Source: Shimazuella soli
GTDB lineage: Bacteria > Bacillota > Bacilli > Thermoactinomycetales > Thermoactinomycetaceae
Assembly: GCF_022511585.1 (NCBI RefSeq)
Contig: NZ_JAKWBN010000008.1
Coordinates: 1 to 64,000 of the forward strand
Length of the DNA stretch: 64,000 nt
Direction of reading: 5' to 3'
The position numbers and the translations under genes are program-made. The notes beneath the pieces are model-generated. The model saw only the letters and a list, made by a program, of their open reading frames with translations. It made no database searches and was not told where the DNA came from. This document shows positions 26,851 through 33,832 of the stretch, piece by piece. Numbering within the stretch: the first letter of the stretch is position 1; the number at the start of each line of letters is the position of its first letter.

Positions 26851-28377
26851 ATGTATGCCAAAATGATGAGTGCTAGCGTTCTTGGAGTGGATGGGTTTTT
26901 AGTGGAAGTTGAAGTAGATATCAGCAACGGTTTACCAATGTTTGATATTGTTGGATTACCTGACTCTGCGGTAAGAGAAGCAAAAGAGAGAGTTAGAGTA
27001 GCGATTCGAAATAGTCATGCAAACTTTCCCCTGCAACGAATTACTACTAATTTAGCACCTGCAGATATAAAAAAAGAAGGTTCTATCTTTGATCTAGCAA
27101 TTGCACTAGGTGTGATTGTGGCGAGTGGACAAGGTGAGATTCCTAATTTTGAACAATATCTCATTGTAGGAGAACTGGCTTTAGATGGTACATTGCGTCC
27201 TTTATCTGGAGTTCTGCCAATGGTGATGGCAGCCAAAGAAAAGGGGTTAACGAAAGTAGTACTTCCTCGCCAAAACGCTAGTGAAGCTGAACTGGTTAGT
27301 GGCATGGAAATTATTCCTGTCGAAACCTTGCAACAAGCAATGTTGTATTTCAAAGGGGAATGGAAGCCAGATCCCTTGCTGATGGAAGAAACAACAGATA
27401 CTTTTCTTCCACTATTAGATTTAGCAGACGTACAAGGTCAAACACATGTGAAAAGAGCAATGGAAGTAGCTGCTGCGGGTTCACACAACTTGCTTCTCAT
27501 CGGCCCACCTGGATCTGGGAAGACCATGTTAGCTCGAAGAATCTCCTCCATTCTACCAAACATGGATATACAAGAATCTTTAGAAGTTACCAAAATTTGC
27601 AGTATAGCAGGACTGATTCAAGATAGGGGAAGGTTGATAACGGAACGCCCCTTTCGCTCCCCGCATCACACCATTTCTCAAGCAGGGCTTGTAGGGGGAG
27701 GAGCAATTCCGAAACCTGGGGAAGTGAGTTTAGCTCATCGTGGGGTATTATTTCTCGATGAGCTACCGGAATTCTCCAAATCTTCCTTAGAAGTATTACG
27801 TCAGCCATTAGAAGATCGAGAAGTTACCTTAGGAAGAGCGCGTGCGGTTCTCACTTTTCCAGCGGAATTTGTGCTTGTGGGATCGATGAATCCATGTCCT
27901 TGTGGGTATTTCGGATATGACCAAGATCGATCATGTACGTGTAATGCTCAGCAAATCCAGCGATATCGCGCCAAAATATCAGGCCCACTATTGGATCGAA
28001 TTGACTTACATGTAGAGGTGCCAAGAGTAGATTTTGGAACGTTATCCAGCCGTGTGGCAAATGAATCTTCTGCCACTGTTCGGGGGCGTGTCAATGAAGC
28101 GAGAAAAGTTCAGAGTGAACGATTTGCTCAGTCTACCACATTGTGTAATAGTACCATGACCCCATCTGAGATTAGGGAGTATTGCAGGTTAGATACTTCT
28201 TCCCAAGAACTTCTTCGCAAAGCATTTGACACTTTAGGCCTAAGTGCCAGAGCCCATGATCGAATCTTAAAAGTAGCTCGAACGATAGCCGATTTAGCAG
28301 GAAAAGAACAAATAGAAGTCGCTCACATCGCAGAGGCGATCCAGTATCGGACATTGGATCGGAAATTTTGGGAGTAA
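26851..28377 (+). CDS. comM: Mg-chelatase-like AAA ATPase of the YifB/ComM family
   Basis: This 508-residue protein has an N-terminal ChlI-type domain (ASVLGVDGFLVEVEVDISNGLP) and an AAA domain with Walker A GPPGSGKTML and Walker B GVLFLDELPEF. The family signature [12 protein letters not shown] and a C-terminal Mg_chelatase_C region (YRTLDRKF) follow. In other bacteria ComM is a hexameric helicase promoting branch migration when transformed DNA recombines. The ATG at 26851 is chosen because the protein then begins MYAKMMSAS, as family members do. The upstream open frame holds the preceding terminator. Broken, partly inverted copies of its middle part lie at 29436-29645. Confidence 0.93.
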   Translation: MYAKMMSASVLGVDGFLVEVEVDISNGLPMFDIVGLPDSAVREAKERVRVAIRNSHANFPLQRITTNLAPADIKKEGSIFDLAIALGVIVASGQGEIPNFEQYLIVGELALDGTLRPLSGVLPMVMAAKEKGLTKVVLPRQNASEAELVSGMEIIPVETLQQAMLYFKGEWKPDPLLMEETTDTFLPLLDLADVQGQTHVKRAMEVAAAGSHNLLLIGPPGSGKTMLARRISSILPNMDIQESLEVTKICSIAGLIQDRGRLITERPFRSPHHTISQAGLVGGGAIPKPGEVSLAHRGVLFLDELPEFSKSSLEVLRQPLEDREVTLGRARAVLTFPAEFVLVGSMNPCPCGYFGYDQDRSCTCNAQQIQRYRAKISGPLLDRIDLHVEVPRVDFGTLSSRVANESSATVRGRVNEARKVQSERFAQSTTLCNSTMTPSEIREYCRLDTSSQELLRKAFDTLGLSARAHDRILKVARTIADLAGKEQIEVAHIAEAIQYRTLDRKFWE

Positions 28378-28461
28378 TTAGGTAGGTAGTAAATGAACAC
28401 ATATGAACGGAAAACTCCTTAACTTCTATAATTCTCTCACTTCTATCTGAGGAGGGAAGTA

Positions 28462-28605
28462 GCAAACATACAGATGAAATATGTGAAACCGTAGCGAAAT
28501 GATGGAAGCGAATGCAAACTTAATCCTGATTGCAAAGCGTGGGACGGATTTCAAGGTGCTATGGAAGGCTTTTAATGATATGTATCCAGAAGATATGGAG
28601 TAATG
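28462..28605 (+). pseudogene. Remnant of an amidase C-terminal domain (left copy)
   Basis: AGCAAACATACAGATGAAAT onward matches the C-terminal end of the amidase at 34690-34805 (SKHPSEINEKV...). After a one-base frameshift near 28495, the frame from ATG 28500 encodes MEANANLILIAKRG, and the last residues include FNDMYPEDME. The intact gene has MEANANCVLLLKRG and LNDMYP in the same order. Only this domain is left. Confidence 0.7.
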
Positions 28606-28649
28606 TTATTATTGCTATATATGCAGGCAATCCCCATGGGAGTACAAAA

Positions 28650-29054
28650 ATGGAAAATCGTCGCAAGCGACTGAAGGTCATCGCTCTGGTTCTGTTCGTA
28701 ATGGCCCTTCTGGGCGGAACATACAAGCTGTCGGAGCACTTCACGGAAAAGGAGAGTTACCAGAGGGGTTACTCCAAGGGTCATAAGGATGGCTATCGAG
28801 AGGGCTATACCTTCGGTTACGTCGAGGGTCACACCAATGGCTATGTCAAAGGCGTAGAAGCTGATGGGAAGTCGGAAGCGAAGTGTGAGATCAACTATAA
28901 CATGGGATGGTACGCTTACGTCCACTGCTCTCGAACCATCAACGGGAAGCGACACAACGCTGAGTGGGTATGGTATAACGAGAGCTATGTTGGTCCTGGA
29001 CCGGAAGGTGTACCCGCCACAAGTGGTCCTAACGCTCCAGACTCCAAGAAGTGA
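28650..29054 (+). CDS. GC-rich orphan gene: membrane-anchored protein with GY repeats
   Basis: This 134-residue protein has a basic N terminus (MENRRKRLK), one membrane segment (VIALVLFVMALLGGTY) and a repeat of the form GYxxGHxxGYxxGY over about residues 38-70. A C-terminal part with two cysteines follows. The start ATG 28650 lies behind GGGAGT. The base composition is far more GC-rich than its surroundings. It sits exactly between two remnants of an amidase C-terminal domain and is followed by two GC hairpins (29065-29140). I recognise no function. An extracellular or periplasmic-face repeat anchored in the membrane is what the sequence shows. Confidence 0.6.
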   Translation: MENRRKRLKVIALVLFVMALLGGTYKLSEHFTEKESYQRGYSKGHKDGYREGYTFGYVEGHTNGYVKGVEADGKSEAKCEINYNMGWYAYVHCSRTINGKRHNAEWVWYNESYVGPGPEGVPATSGPNAPDSKK

Positions 29055-29107
29055 GTAATTTTGGCGCCTGAGCGAGGAACCCTGCATCAGTGTTCCTGAG
29101 GGAGTAC

Positions 29108-29142
29108 AGCGACCTGCTATGTCTTCGGATGTAACAGGTCGC
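29108..29142 (+). repeat. GC hairpin after the 28650 gene
   Basis: GCGACCTG pairs with CAGGTCGC around a loop of about 18 bases. A weaker hairpin, AGGAAC/GTTCCT, precedes it. Neither has a T run, as with the GC hairpins after the Nudix genes. Confidence 0.5.
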
Positions 29143-29148
29143 CCACTT

Positions 29149-29304
29149 TATAAGGCAAATGCAAACTTTATTGTGATTGCAAAGCGTGAAGATGATATGT
29201 CAGTTCTACAAAAGACGTTGAATGAGATACTTTCGGTGATAAATAAAAAGCTGGGATTCCCATCTTACAAATTGCAGATGCTGATTGATGATGTATTTGA
29301 ATGA
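29149..29304 (+). pseudogene. Remnant of an amidase C-terminal domain (right copy)
   Basis: The frame contains ANANFIVIAKREDDMSVLQK, aligning with ANANCVLLLKRGFDLRALQK near the end of the amidase gene at 33833-34810, and ends IDDVFE and stop. DNA GCAAATGCAAAC...GATTGCAAAGCGTG is nearly the same as in the left copy at 28510. The two remnants bracket the GC-rich gene at 28650. Confidence 0.65.
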
Positions 29305-29435
29305 TATTTTCTAGTTCCTCTGTATCATACCTCTTTATAGGATAAAATTTGGTTCCCTATAAGTATTTTCATATTTTCTTCCTCTGTGTAGCGATCCTAC
29401 AACCACTTTGCATTTTCTACTGGATCATTTAATTG

Positions 29436-29610
29436 GCACCTCTACATGTAAATCAATTCGATCCAATAACGATCCTGATATTTTCACGTGATATCGCTGG
29501 ATTTGCTGGGCATTGTATGTACATGATCGATCTTGATCATATCCAAAATAACCGCAAGGACATGGATTCATCGATCCCACGAGTACAAATTCTGCTTTTA
29601 CGTCAGCCAA
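29436..29610 (-). pseudogene. Inverted fragment of comM
   Basis: On the minus strand the frame reads [19 protein letters not shown] and continues to [10 protein letters not shown]. This is the same order as comM residues encoded near 27860-28020, with a few substitutions (for example CTYN for CTCN). It is inverted relative to the intact comM 1.4 kb upstream. No start or ribosome site belongs to it. Confidence 0.85.
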
Positions 29611-29645
29611 TAGAAAATCGAGAAGTTACCTTAGGAAGAGCGCGT
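29592..29645 (+). pseudogene. Direct-orientation fragment of comM
   Basis: TACGTCAGCCAATAGAAAAT and the following bases match comM 27802-27843 and encode [14 protein letters not shown] (com[15 protein letters not shown]). In comM this piece directly precedes the segment found inverted at 29436-29610. The copy has therefore been cut and flipped at about 29595. Confidence 0.8.
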
Positions 29646-29722
29646 TTATTGTCATGAATAGGCACCCTTCTAGAAACAAATGCATATGCTGATGATAAAC
29701 AGCTTTGAAGGGAACGAGGGCA

Positions 29723-30277
29723 ATGAATTATCATCCATATCCTTACAGCTATCCTTATCCATATCCAATGAGTGTTCCAATATATGACGATAAAAACTAT
29801 GATTTTTGGAATACATCTTATGTAAACGATTATTACTCTGATTATTATACAAACGCAATTCCATTAAAAGATTATGGATCAAAACCATTTGTTGTAAACA
29901 TTAACAAGGCAGCGAAGCAAAATCGTACGTTTCGTACAGCTTTGTGGACGGGAAAACATTTGCAGGTTACTTTGATGAGTATTAAGGTTGGGGAAGATAT
30001 CGGTTTAGAAGTTCATCCTAATGTGGATCAATTTTTGCGTATTGAACAGGGGCATGGAGTCGTTCGCATGGGGGATACGAAAAATAATTTATATTTCAAA
30101 AAAAGAGTGGCAGATGATGATGCGATCATGGTTCCTGCGGGTACTTGGCACAACGTTATTAACACTGGTAACAAACCGCTTAAACTCTATAGTATCTATG
30201 CACCGCCAAATCATCCATTTGGTACAGTGCATAAAACGAAAGCAGATGCCATGCGGGAAGAACATGATCATCATTAG
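29723..30277 (+). CDS. Cupin-domain protein
   Basis: This 184-residue protein has a Tyr/Pro-rich N terminus (about 1-20) and a single cupin barrel. Motif 1 is GLEVHPNVDQFLRIEQGHG and motif 2 is VPAGTWHNVINTG, so His, Glu and His metal ligands are in place. Similar small cupins in Bacillus are of uncertain function, and the N-terminal extension resembles spore-coat-like composition. The ATG at 29723 follows GAGGGC. The C terminus HDHH could bind metal. It is monocistronic. Confidence 0.85.
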   Translation: MNYHPYPYSYPYPYPMSVPIYDDKNYDFWNTSYVNDYYSDYYTNAIPLKDYGSKPFVVNINKAAKQNRTFRTALWTGKHLQVTLMSIKVGEDIGLEVHPNVDQFLRIEQGHGVVRMGDTKNNLYFKKRVADDDAIMVPAGTWHNVINTGNKPLKLYSIYAPPNHPFGTVHKTKADAMREEHDHH

Positions 30278-30419
30278 GTAAATAAATCAGCTGGTTTTAA
30301 AATCCATCAATGGTGTAATTCGTATGAATGGTTGGCAGCATTTTTTATCAAGGGAAGCAATATAATCAGATTTCATTGATAATATCATTCACAACATCAA
30401 AACCCCAGTGAAAATTAGC

Positions 30420-30460
30420 GACCGACTGGATTCATCCGAGATGACATCCAGTCGGTCTTT
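30420..30460 (+). terminator. Perfect GC-rich hairpin without an adjacent gene
   Basis: GACCGACTGGAT (30420-30431) and ATCCAGTCGGTC (30446-30457) form a 12-bp perfect stem followed by TTT. It lies 140 bases after the cupin gene and may end that transcript, or be left from a lost GC-rich unit. Confidence 0.6.
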
Positions 30461-30537
30461 GTGCTCGGCAGTGGATGATTATTGTCTACTTTTTTAATAC
30501 ATAATTAAAAATGTTTTCGTGTGAAAAGAAATGCTAA

Positions 30538-30543
30538 TATAAT
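30538..30543 (+). promoter_or_regulatory. -10 box upstream of the small membrane peptide
   Basis: A consensus TATAAT lies 43 bases before the ATG at 30586. The -35 region (TTTTCG or TTTCGT) is poor. The promoter call rests mainly on the -10 and position. Confidence 0.4.
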
Positions 30544-30585
30544 GTTAAATCAGCAGTTTTGAGTGATCCTTCTAGGTGGGGCAAG

Positions 30586-30678
30586 ATGAAAGCATATGTC
30601 ACTGTAGTGATTGTTGTGGTGATTGTGGTGATCGCAATCGTTAGCATCGCCATGAGCCATTGCCATTCAAAGGAGTAG
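30586..30678 (+). CDS. Small hydrophobic membrane peptide, type I toxin-like
   Basis: This 30-residue frame begins MKAYVTVVIVVVIVV and ends SHCHSKE. It has one membrane helix of about 20 residues and a short polar tail. It has a strong ribosome site (AGGTGGGG) and a nearby -10 box. Directly after the stop comes a long folded 3' region that ends in an intrinsic terminator. Size, topology and RNA architecture resemble type I toxins such as the Fst/Ldr and TxpA/BsrG groups, though I cannot place it in any of them. A small sporulation membrane peptide is the main alternative. No antisense RNA promoter is obvious. Confidence 0.55.
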   Translation: MKAYVTVVIVVVIVVIAIVSIAMSHCHSKE

Positions 30679-30779
30679 CATCACTCTTCTGGTGGAGACT
30701 GCGTCTGGCTGATTTGTCTGGAAAAACAGATGAATCAGTCGGCCGTAGTCAATGAAAATAAGAGTGATACTTTTTATTT
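30679..30779 (+). ncRNA. Structured 3' UTR and terminator of the small peptide mRNA
   Basis: ATCACTCTT (30680-30688) pairs with AAGAGTGAT (30760-30768) and is followed by ACTTTTTATTT. Enclosed within is a 12-bp stem, CTGATTTGTCTG (30709-30720) with CAGATGAATCAG (30727-30738), and a flanking GACT/AGTC pair. The remaining bases to 31075 are AT-rich and show no gene. Confidence 0.6.
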
Positions 30780-31075
30780 GCTTTAGTATTTTGTTGTCTC
30801 GAAGATTTAGTAAAAAAACAATTTAATTATTGTAAACAGGTTTGCTGTGAAAACTTAAATAAAGTAGTGAAAGATATTCAAGTAAAAGTTAATGAGAGTT
30901 TTATGTATTTTTCTGTATATAAACAAACCCTTCTTTTTTATTTGCGATAAAGATCTATATATAAAAAGAGGAAACAAACTCTGACCAAAATAGTATATCA
31001 AAGAGATTCTAGAGTAAAAATGATGGAGTATAAACAGATTGAAACTTTTAATCAATCAAGATGAAGGAGTAAGTG

Positions 31076-31981
31076 ATGATATTTGATTGTGCGATCATTG
31101 GAGCTGGCCCAGCTGGACTAAATGCTGCTCTTGTGTTGGGAAGAGCACGTAGAAGTGTTGCATTGTTTGATAATGGAACCAATCGAAATAGAGTAACATT
31201 AGAATCTCACGGATACCTTACCCGTGATGGAATAAAGCCAGCAGAGTTTAAACGAATTGGGTTTCAGGAGTTAGAACGATATCCATCTGTACAATTGGTA
31301 GCAGGAACCATTAATCAAGTGATGAAACAACAGAGGCATGACCGATTCCACATTGTTACATCTGGCGATAAGGAATACATAGCAGAGCGAATTATTTTAG
31401 CAACAGGTGTTCAAGAAGAGCATCCCTCGGTTCCAGAAATAGAGAACTATTATGGGATCTCGCTTCATAGTTGTCCGTATTGTGATGGTTGGGAGCGTCG
31501 AGATCAAGCTCTCATCGTTATAGCTGAGAAGGAAAAATCGGTTCTCCATTTGACTAAGTTAGTCTTTAATTGGTCAAAAGATTTGCTCGTTGCAACAAAT
31601 GGAAAAACCTTGTCTGCTTTTGCAATAGCAGAATTAAGAAAGCGAGATATAGAAGTAGTGATGGAACCAATCAAAAAATTACATGGTAAGGAGGGTTATT
31701 TGCAGAAAGTAGAATTCGCATCTGGATTAATAAGAGACCGAGAAGGTGGATTTATTTCGCCGAAATTTTATCGATCCAATCCCTTTTTAGAACAATTGGG
31801 ATGCGAGTTAAAAGATAATGAAGCAGTAGAAATGGATGCTCTCGGAAGAACTTCTCAGAAAAATATTTATGTCGCAGGTGAATATGGACAACTTAGTCCT
31901 TCCGCTTTGATACTTTCGGCAGCAGATGGTTTTAATGCTGCCGTAGCTGTAAATACAGATATAACAGAGGAAAGGTTTTAG
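31076..31981 (+). CDS. Thioredoxin reductase-like FAD oxidoreductase with CPYC motif
   Basis: This 301-residue flavoprotein has the FAD-binding GAGPAGLNAALVLGRA at the N terminus, the redox pair in HSCPYCDGWE near residue 137, and a C-terminal FAD segment with AGEYG where most relatives have AGD. Thioredoxin reductases carry GxGxxA for NADPH just after the CxxC. Here the corresponding stretch is ALIVIAEKEKSV and lacks the glycines. It may therefore be a thiol oxidase of the type that forms disulfides with oxygen, or use another reductant. The ATG at 31076 follows AAGGAG by 6 bases. A GTG at 31073 is possible. Confidence 0.82.
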   Translation: MIFDCAIIGAGPAGLNAALVLGRARRSVALFDNGTNRNRVTLESHGYLTRDGIKPAEFKRIGFQELERYPSVQLVAGTINQVMKQQRHDRFHIVTSGDKEYIAERIILATGVQEEHPSVPEIENYYGISLHSCPYCDGWERRDQALIVIAEKEKSVLHLTKLVFNWSKDLLVATNGKTLSAFAIAELRKRDIEVVMEPIKKLHGKEGYLQKVEFASGLIRDREGGFISPKFYRSNPFLEQLGCELKDNEAVEMDALGRTSQKNIYVAGEYGQLSPSALILSAADGFNAAVAVNTDITEERF

Positions 31982-32091
31982 GTTAAGAAAAGGTCATTTC
32001 TTTGGGAATGGCTTTTTTGAAATGGATTCAGGCAATTCATGATAGTTAGGTTTCTTTTTGATGGATAGGCGGTTATGATGAATATAGACCA

Positions 32092-32265
32092 CAGGTCGAT
32101 CTCCCGGGAGTTTCAATGAGGGTAGCTTTTGCTGTTGGGTGCAGTGAGTTGTAAGAACTCCTGAGCGGGGACCTCTGCTGGTTGGCTCCAAATAAGGAGC
32201 CGTGTGACAGCCTGGTTCACTTCACTGTGTACCGGCCTGTCACCAGCAAAATGGAATGACTGCAC
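32092..32265 (+). ncRNA. Highly folded RNA upstream of thyX, class not recognised
   Basis: A GC-rich stretch in AT-rich surroundings contains a nested set of helices. GGTC (32094) pairs with GACC (32170), GTGCAGT (32139-32145) with ACTGCAC (32259-32265), GAGTT with AACTC (32146-32160), and TGCTGGT (32176-32182) with ACCAGCA (32242-32248). Inside the last is a junction of two hairpins: GGCTCC/GGAGCC, and TGACAG with CTGTCA extended by GGT/ACC. No protein frame fits. It may be a leader or riboswitch of thyX, or a free ncRNA such as the raiA type. I cannot assign the class by eye. Confidence 0.6.
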
Positions 32266-32286
32266 AGATATTCAAGGAAAGAAGGT

Positions 32287-32997
32287 ATTGCTATCTCTTT
32301 TCAATATGTATTGGATAAAGGTTATGTTCGCTTGGTTAATCATATGGGTTCTGATTTAACGGTTGTAAATGCTGCTAGAGTGTCCTATGCCAAAGAATCA
32401 AAAGAGCTTAATGATCAAGATAAAAGATTGATTGCATTTTTGGCTCGTGAAGGCCATACTTCACCATTTCGCCATGCTATGTTGCAATTTGAAGTTTATG
32501 CACCTTTAATGGTCGCTAGACAATGGTGGAAATATGTAATAGGTTCTGCTCATTTTGAAGGAACTGGAGATAGTTTAGAAGCTTGGAATGAGTCTAGCAG
32601 GAGATATATCACAGAAGAGCCAGTATTTTATATACCGAAAGCAGAAGAGTGGAGGAAAAAACCGGAAAATTCCAAACAAGGAAGCGGACAAGCAGTAGTT
32701 TGGGAACTAGGGGAGACTTATACGAAAAAGTTGATGGATTATGTGGAGTCTGGGGTAGCCATATATGAACAAGCTCTTAAAGATGGGATATGTGCGGAAC
32801 AAGCTAGGCTGTTTCTGCCTGCATATGGGATGTATGTTCGCTGGTATTGGACAGCTTCACTGCAGTCCGTGTGTCATTTCTTAAATCAGCGATTGAAGCA
32901 TGATGCGCAAAAGGAAATTCAATTATATGCCAAAGCTATTTTGGAGTTAAGCAAAACATGTTTTCCTCATGCTTTGGAGGAACTGGTCGATAGATAA
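32287..32997 (+). CDS. thyX: Flavin-dependent thymidylate synthase
   Basis: This ThyX protein of about 236 residues makes dTMP from dUMP with FAD and methylene-tetrahydrofolate. It shows VVNAARVSYAKES, GHTSPFRHAMLQFEV and NESSRRYI. The usual RHR signature is replaced by RQWWKYVIGSAHFEG before AWNESS, a variant motif. The first ATG, GTG or TTG is TTG 32311, which lacks a spaced ribosome site and truncates the normal N terminus. An ATT at 32287 lies 8 bases after AAGGA and gives a start IAISFQYVLDKGYVRL, which fits the family. I therefore extend to ATT with reservation. A terminator follows. Confidence 0.88.
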   Translation: MAISFQYVLDKGYVRLVNHMGSDLTVVNAARVSYAKESKELNDQDKRLIAFLAREGHTSPFRHAMLQFEVYAPLMVARQWWKYVIGSAHFEGTGDSLEAWNESSRRYITEEPVFYIPKAEEWRKKPENSKQGSGQAVVWELGETYTKKLMDYVESGVAIYEQALKDGICAEQARLFLPAYGMYVRWYWTASLQSVCHFLNQRLKHDAQKEIQLYAKAILELSKTCFPHALEELVDR

Positions 32998-33024
32998 AAC
33001 AACCACTTGGTAAGCGGTTGTTTT
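32997..33024 (+). terminator. Intrinsic terminator after thyX
   Basis: AAAACAACC (32997-33005) pairs with GGTTGTTTT (33016-33024). Confidence 0.85.
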
Positions 33025-33145
33025 GATGGCGATCGATCAAGCGAGGTATGAGATCATTCTCTACCTCTTTTTTGTACAAATATGGTTGTGAAAATGAGAG
33101 ACGACAAGGGAACGGATATTATTAATAAATGTTTTCCTTGCTTTT

Positions 33146-33721
33146 TTATTTTTTAAACAACCGAGGAATGATTCTACCTGTCGTTTTCATATACGATTTA
33201 TATTCGTCTCCAAATTTATCTAGCATCATTTGTTCTTCTTTTTTTACACGAAAAAGATATAACAGTAAGAATGAAACAAAAGGAGAGAGACCTACAATCC
33301 AATTTGCCAACATTAAGAATTGTGCTATTCCCCAAAGGAGTGAAGATGCATACATAGGGTGTCGAGTATAGCGATAAATACCGGTTCGAATTAACTGATG
33401 GCCGGATCGAATTTCTAAGGTAGGAAACCAGTTTGATCCCAAGTCTTTATGAGATTTCCAGAACAGCCAAATAGCAGCAATTGATAGAAGTAATCCTGAC
33501 AATCTACCCCACAAGGGGAACGCAAAATCATTAGAATGAAACAAAGCTGTGATGGAATAGAGAAAAGGAATTATCAAGATTCCGATGGTCATGACCGTTA
33601 CCAAAAGAACTTCTGGCGTTTTTCGTTTATCGATAATATTATTTTTACTTATTAGTTTATTATAAGGTGCACGGATAACCAACATGGCAATTAAACCTAA
33701 GATGTAAAAGTAAGTAAACAT
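33146..33721 (-). CDS. Isoprenylcysteine carboxyl methyltransferase-family membrane protein
   Basis: This 191-residue protein has four to five membrane segments. The C-terminal ICMT/PEMT signature is GIYRYTRHPMYAS followed by KKEEQMMLDKFGDEYKSYM. The family methylates isoprenoid-linked cysteines or phospholipids in some organisms, but bacterial members mostly have unknown substrates. The ATG at 33721 follows GGAGGAAAT. It is monocistronic and divergent from the amidase gene. Confidence 0.8.
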   Translation of the reverse strand: MFTYFYILGLIAMLVIRAPYNKLISKNNIIDKRKTPEVLLVTVMTIGILIIPFLYSITALFHSNDFAFPLWGRLSGLLLSIAAIWLFWKSHKDLGSNWFPTLEIRSGHQLIRTGIYRYTRHPMYASSLLWGIAQFLMLANWIVGLSPFVSFLLLYLFRVKKEEQMMLDKFGDEYKSYMKTTGRIIPRLFKK

Positions 33722-33832
33722 TATTTTATTTCCTCCATAATTGAAAATTAGTGAAAAAAGATAGAAGTCAATGATAGCCGTTCCCTTCCTAAATCATTAA
33801 ATCTATCATAATTGAGAAAGGAGTTGAGGAGA

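Noticed and set aside
32092-32265. A second group I intron, or a group II intron end, before thyX
   Set aside because: None of the P, Q, R, S elements nor a group II domain V could be found, and there is no upstream thyX exon to join.
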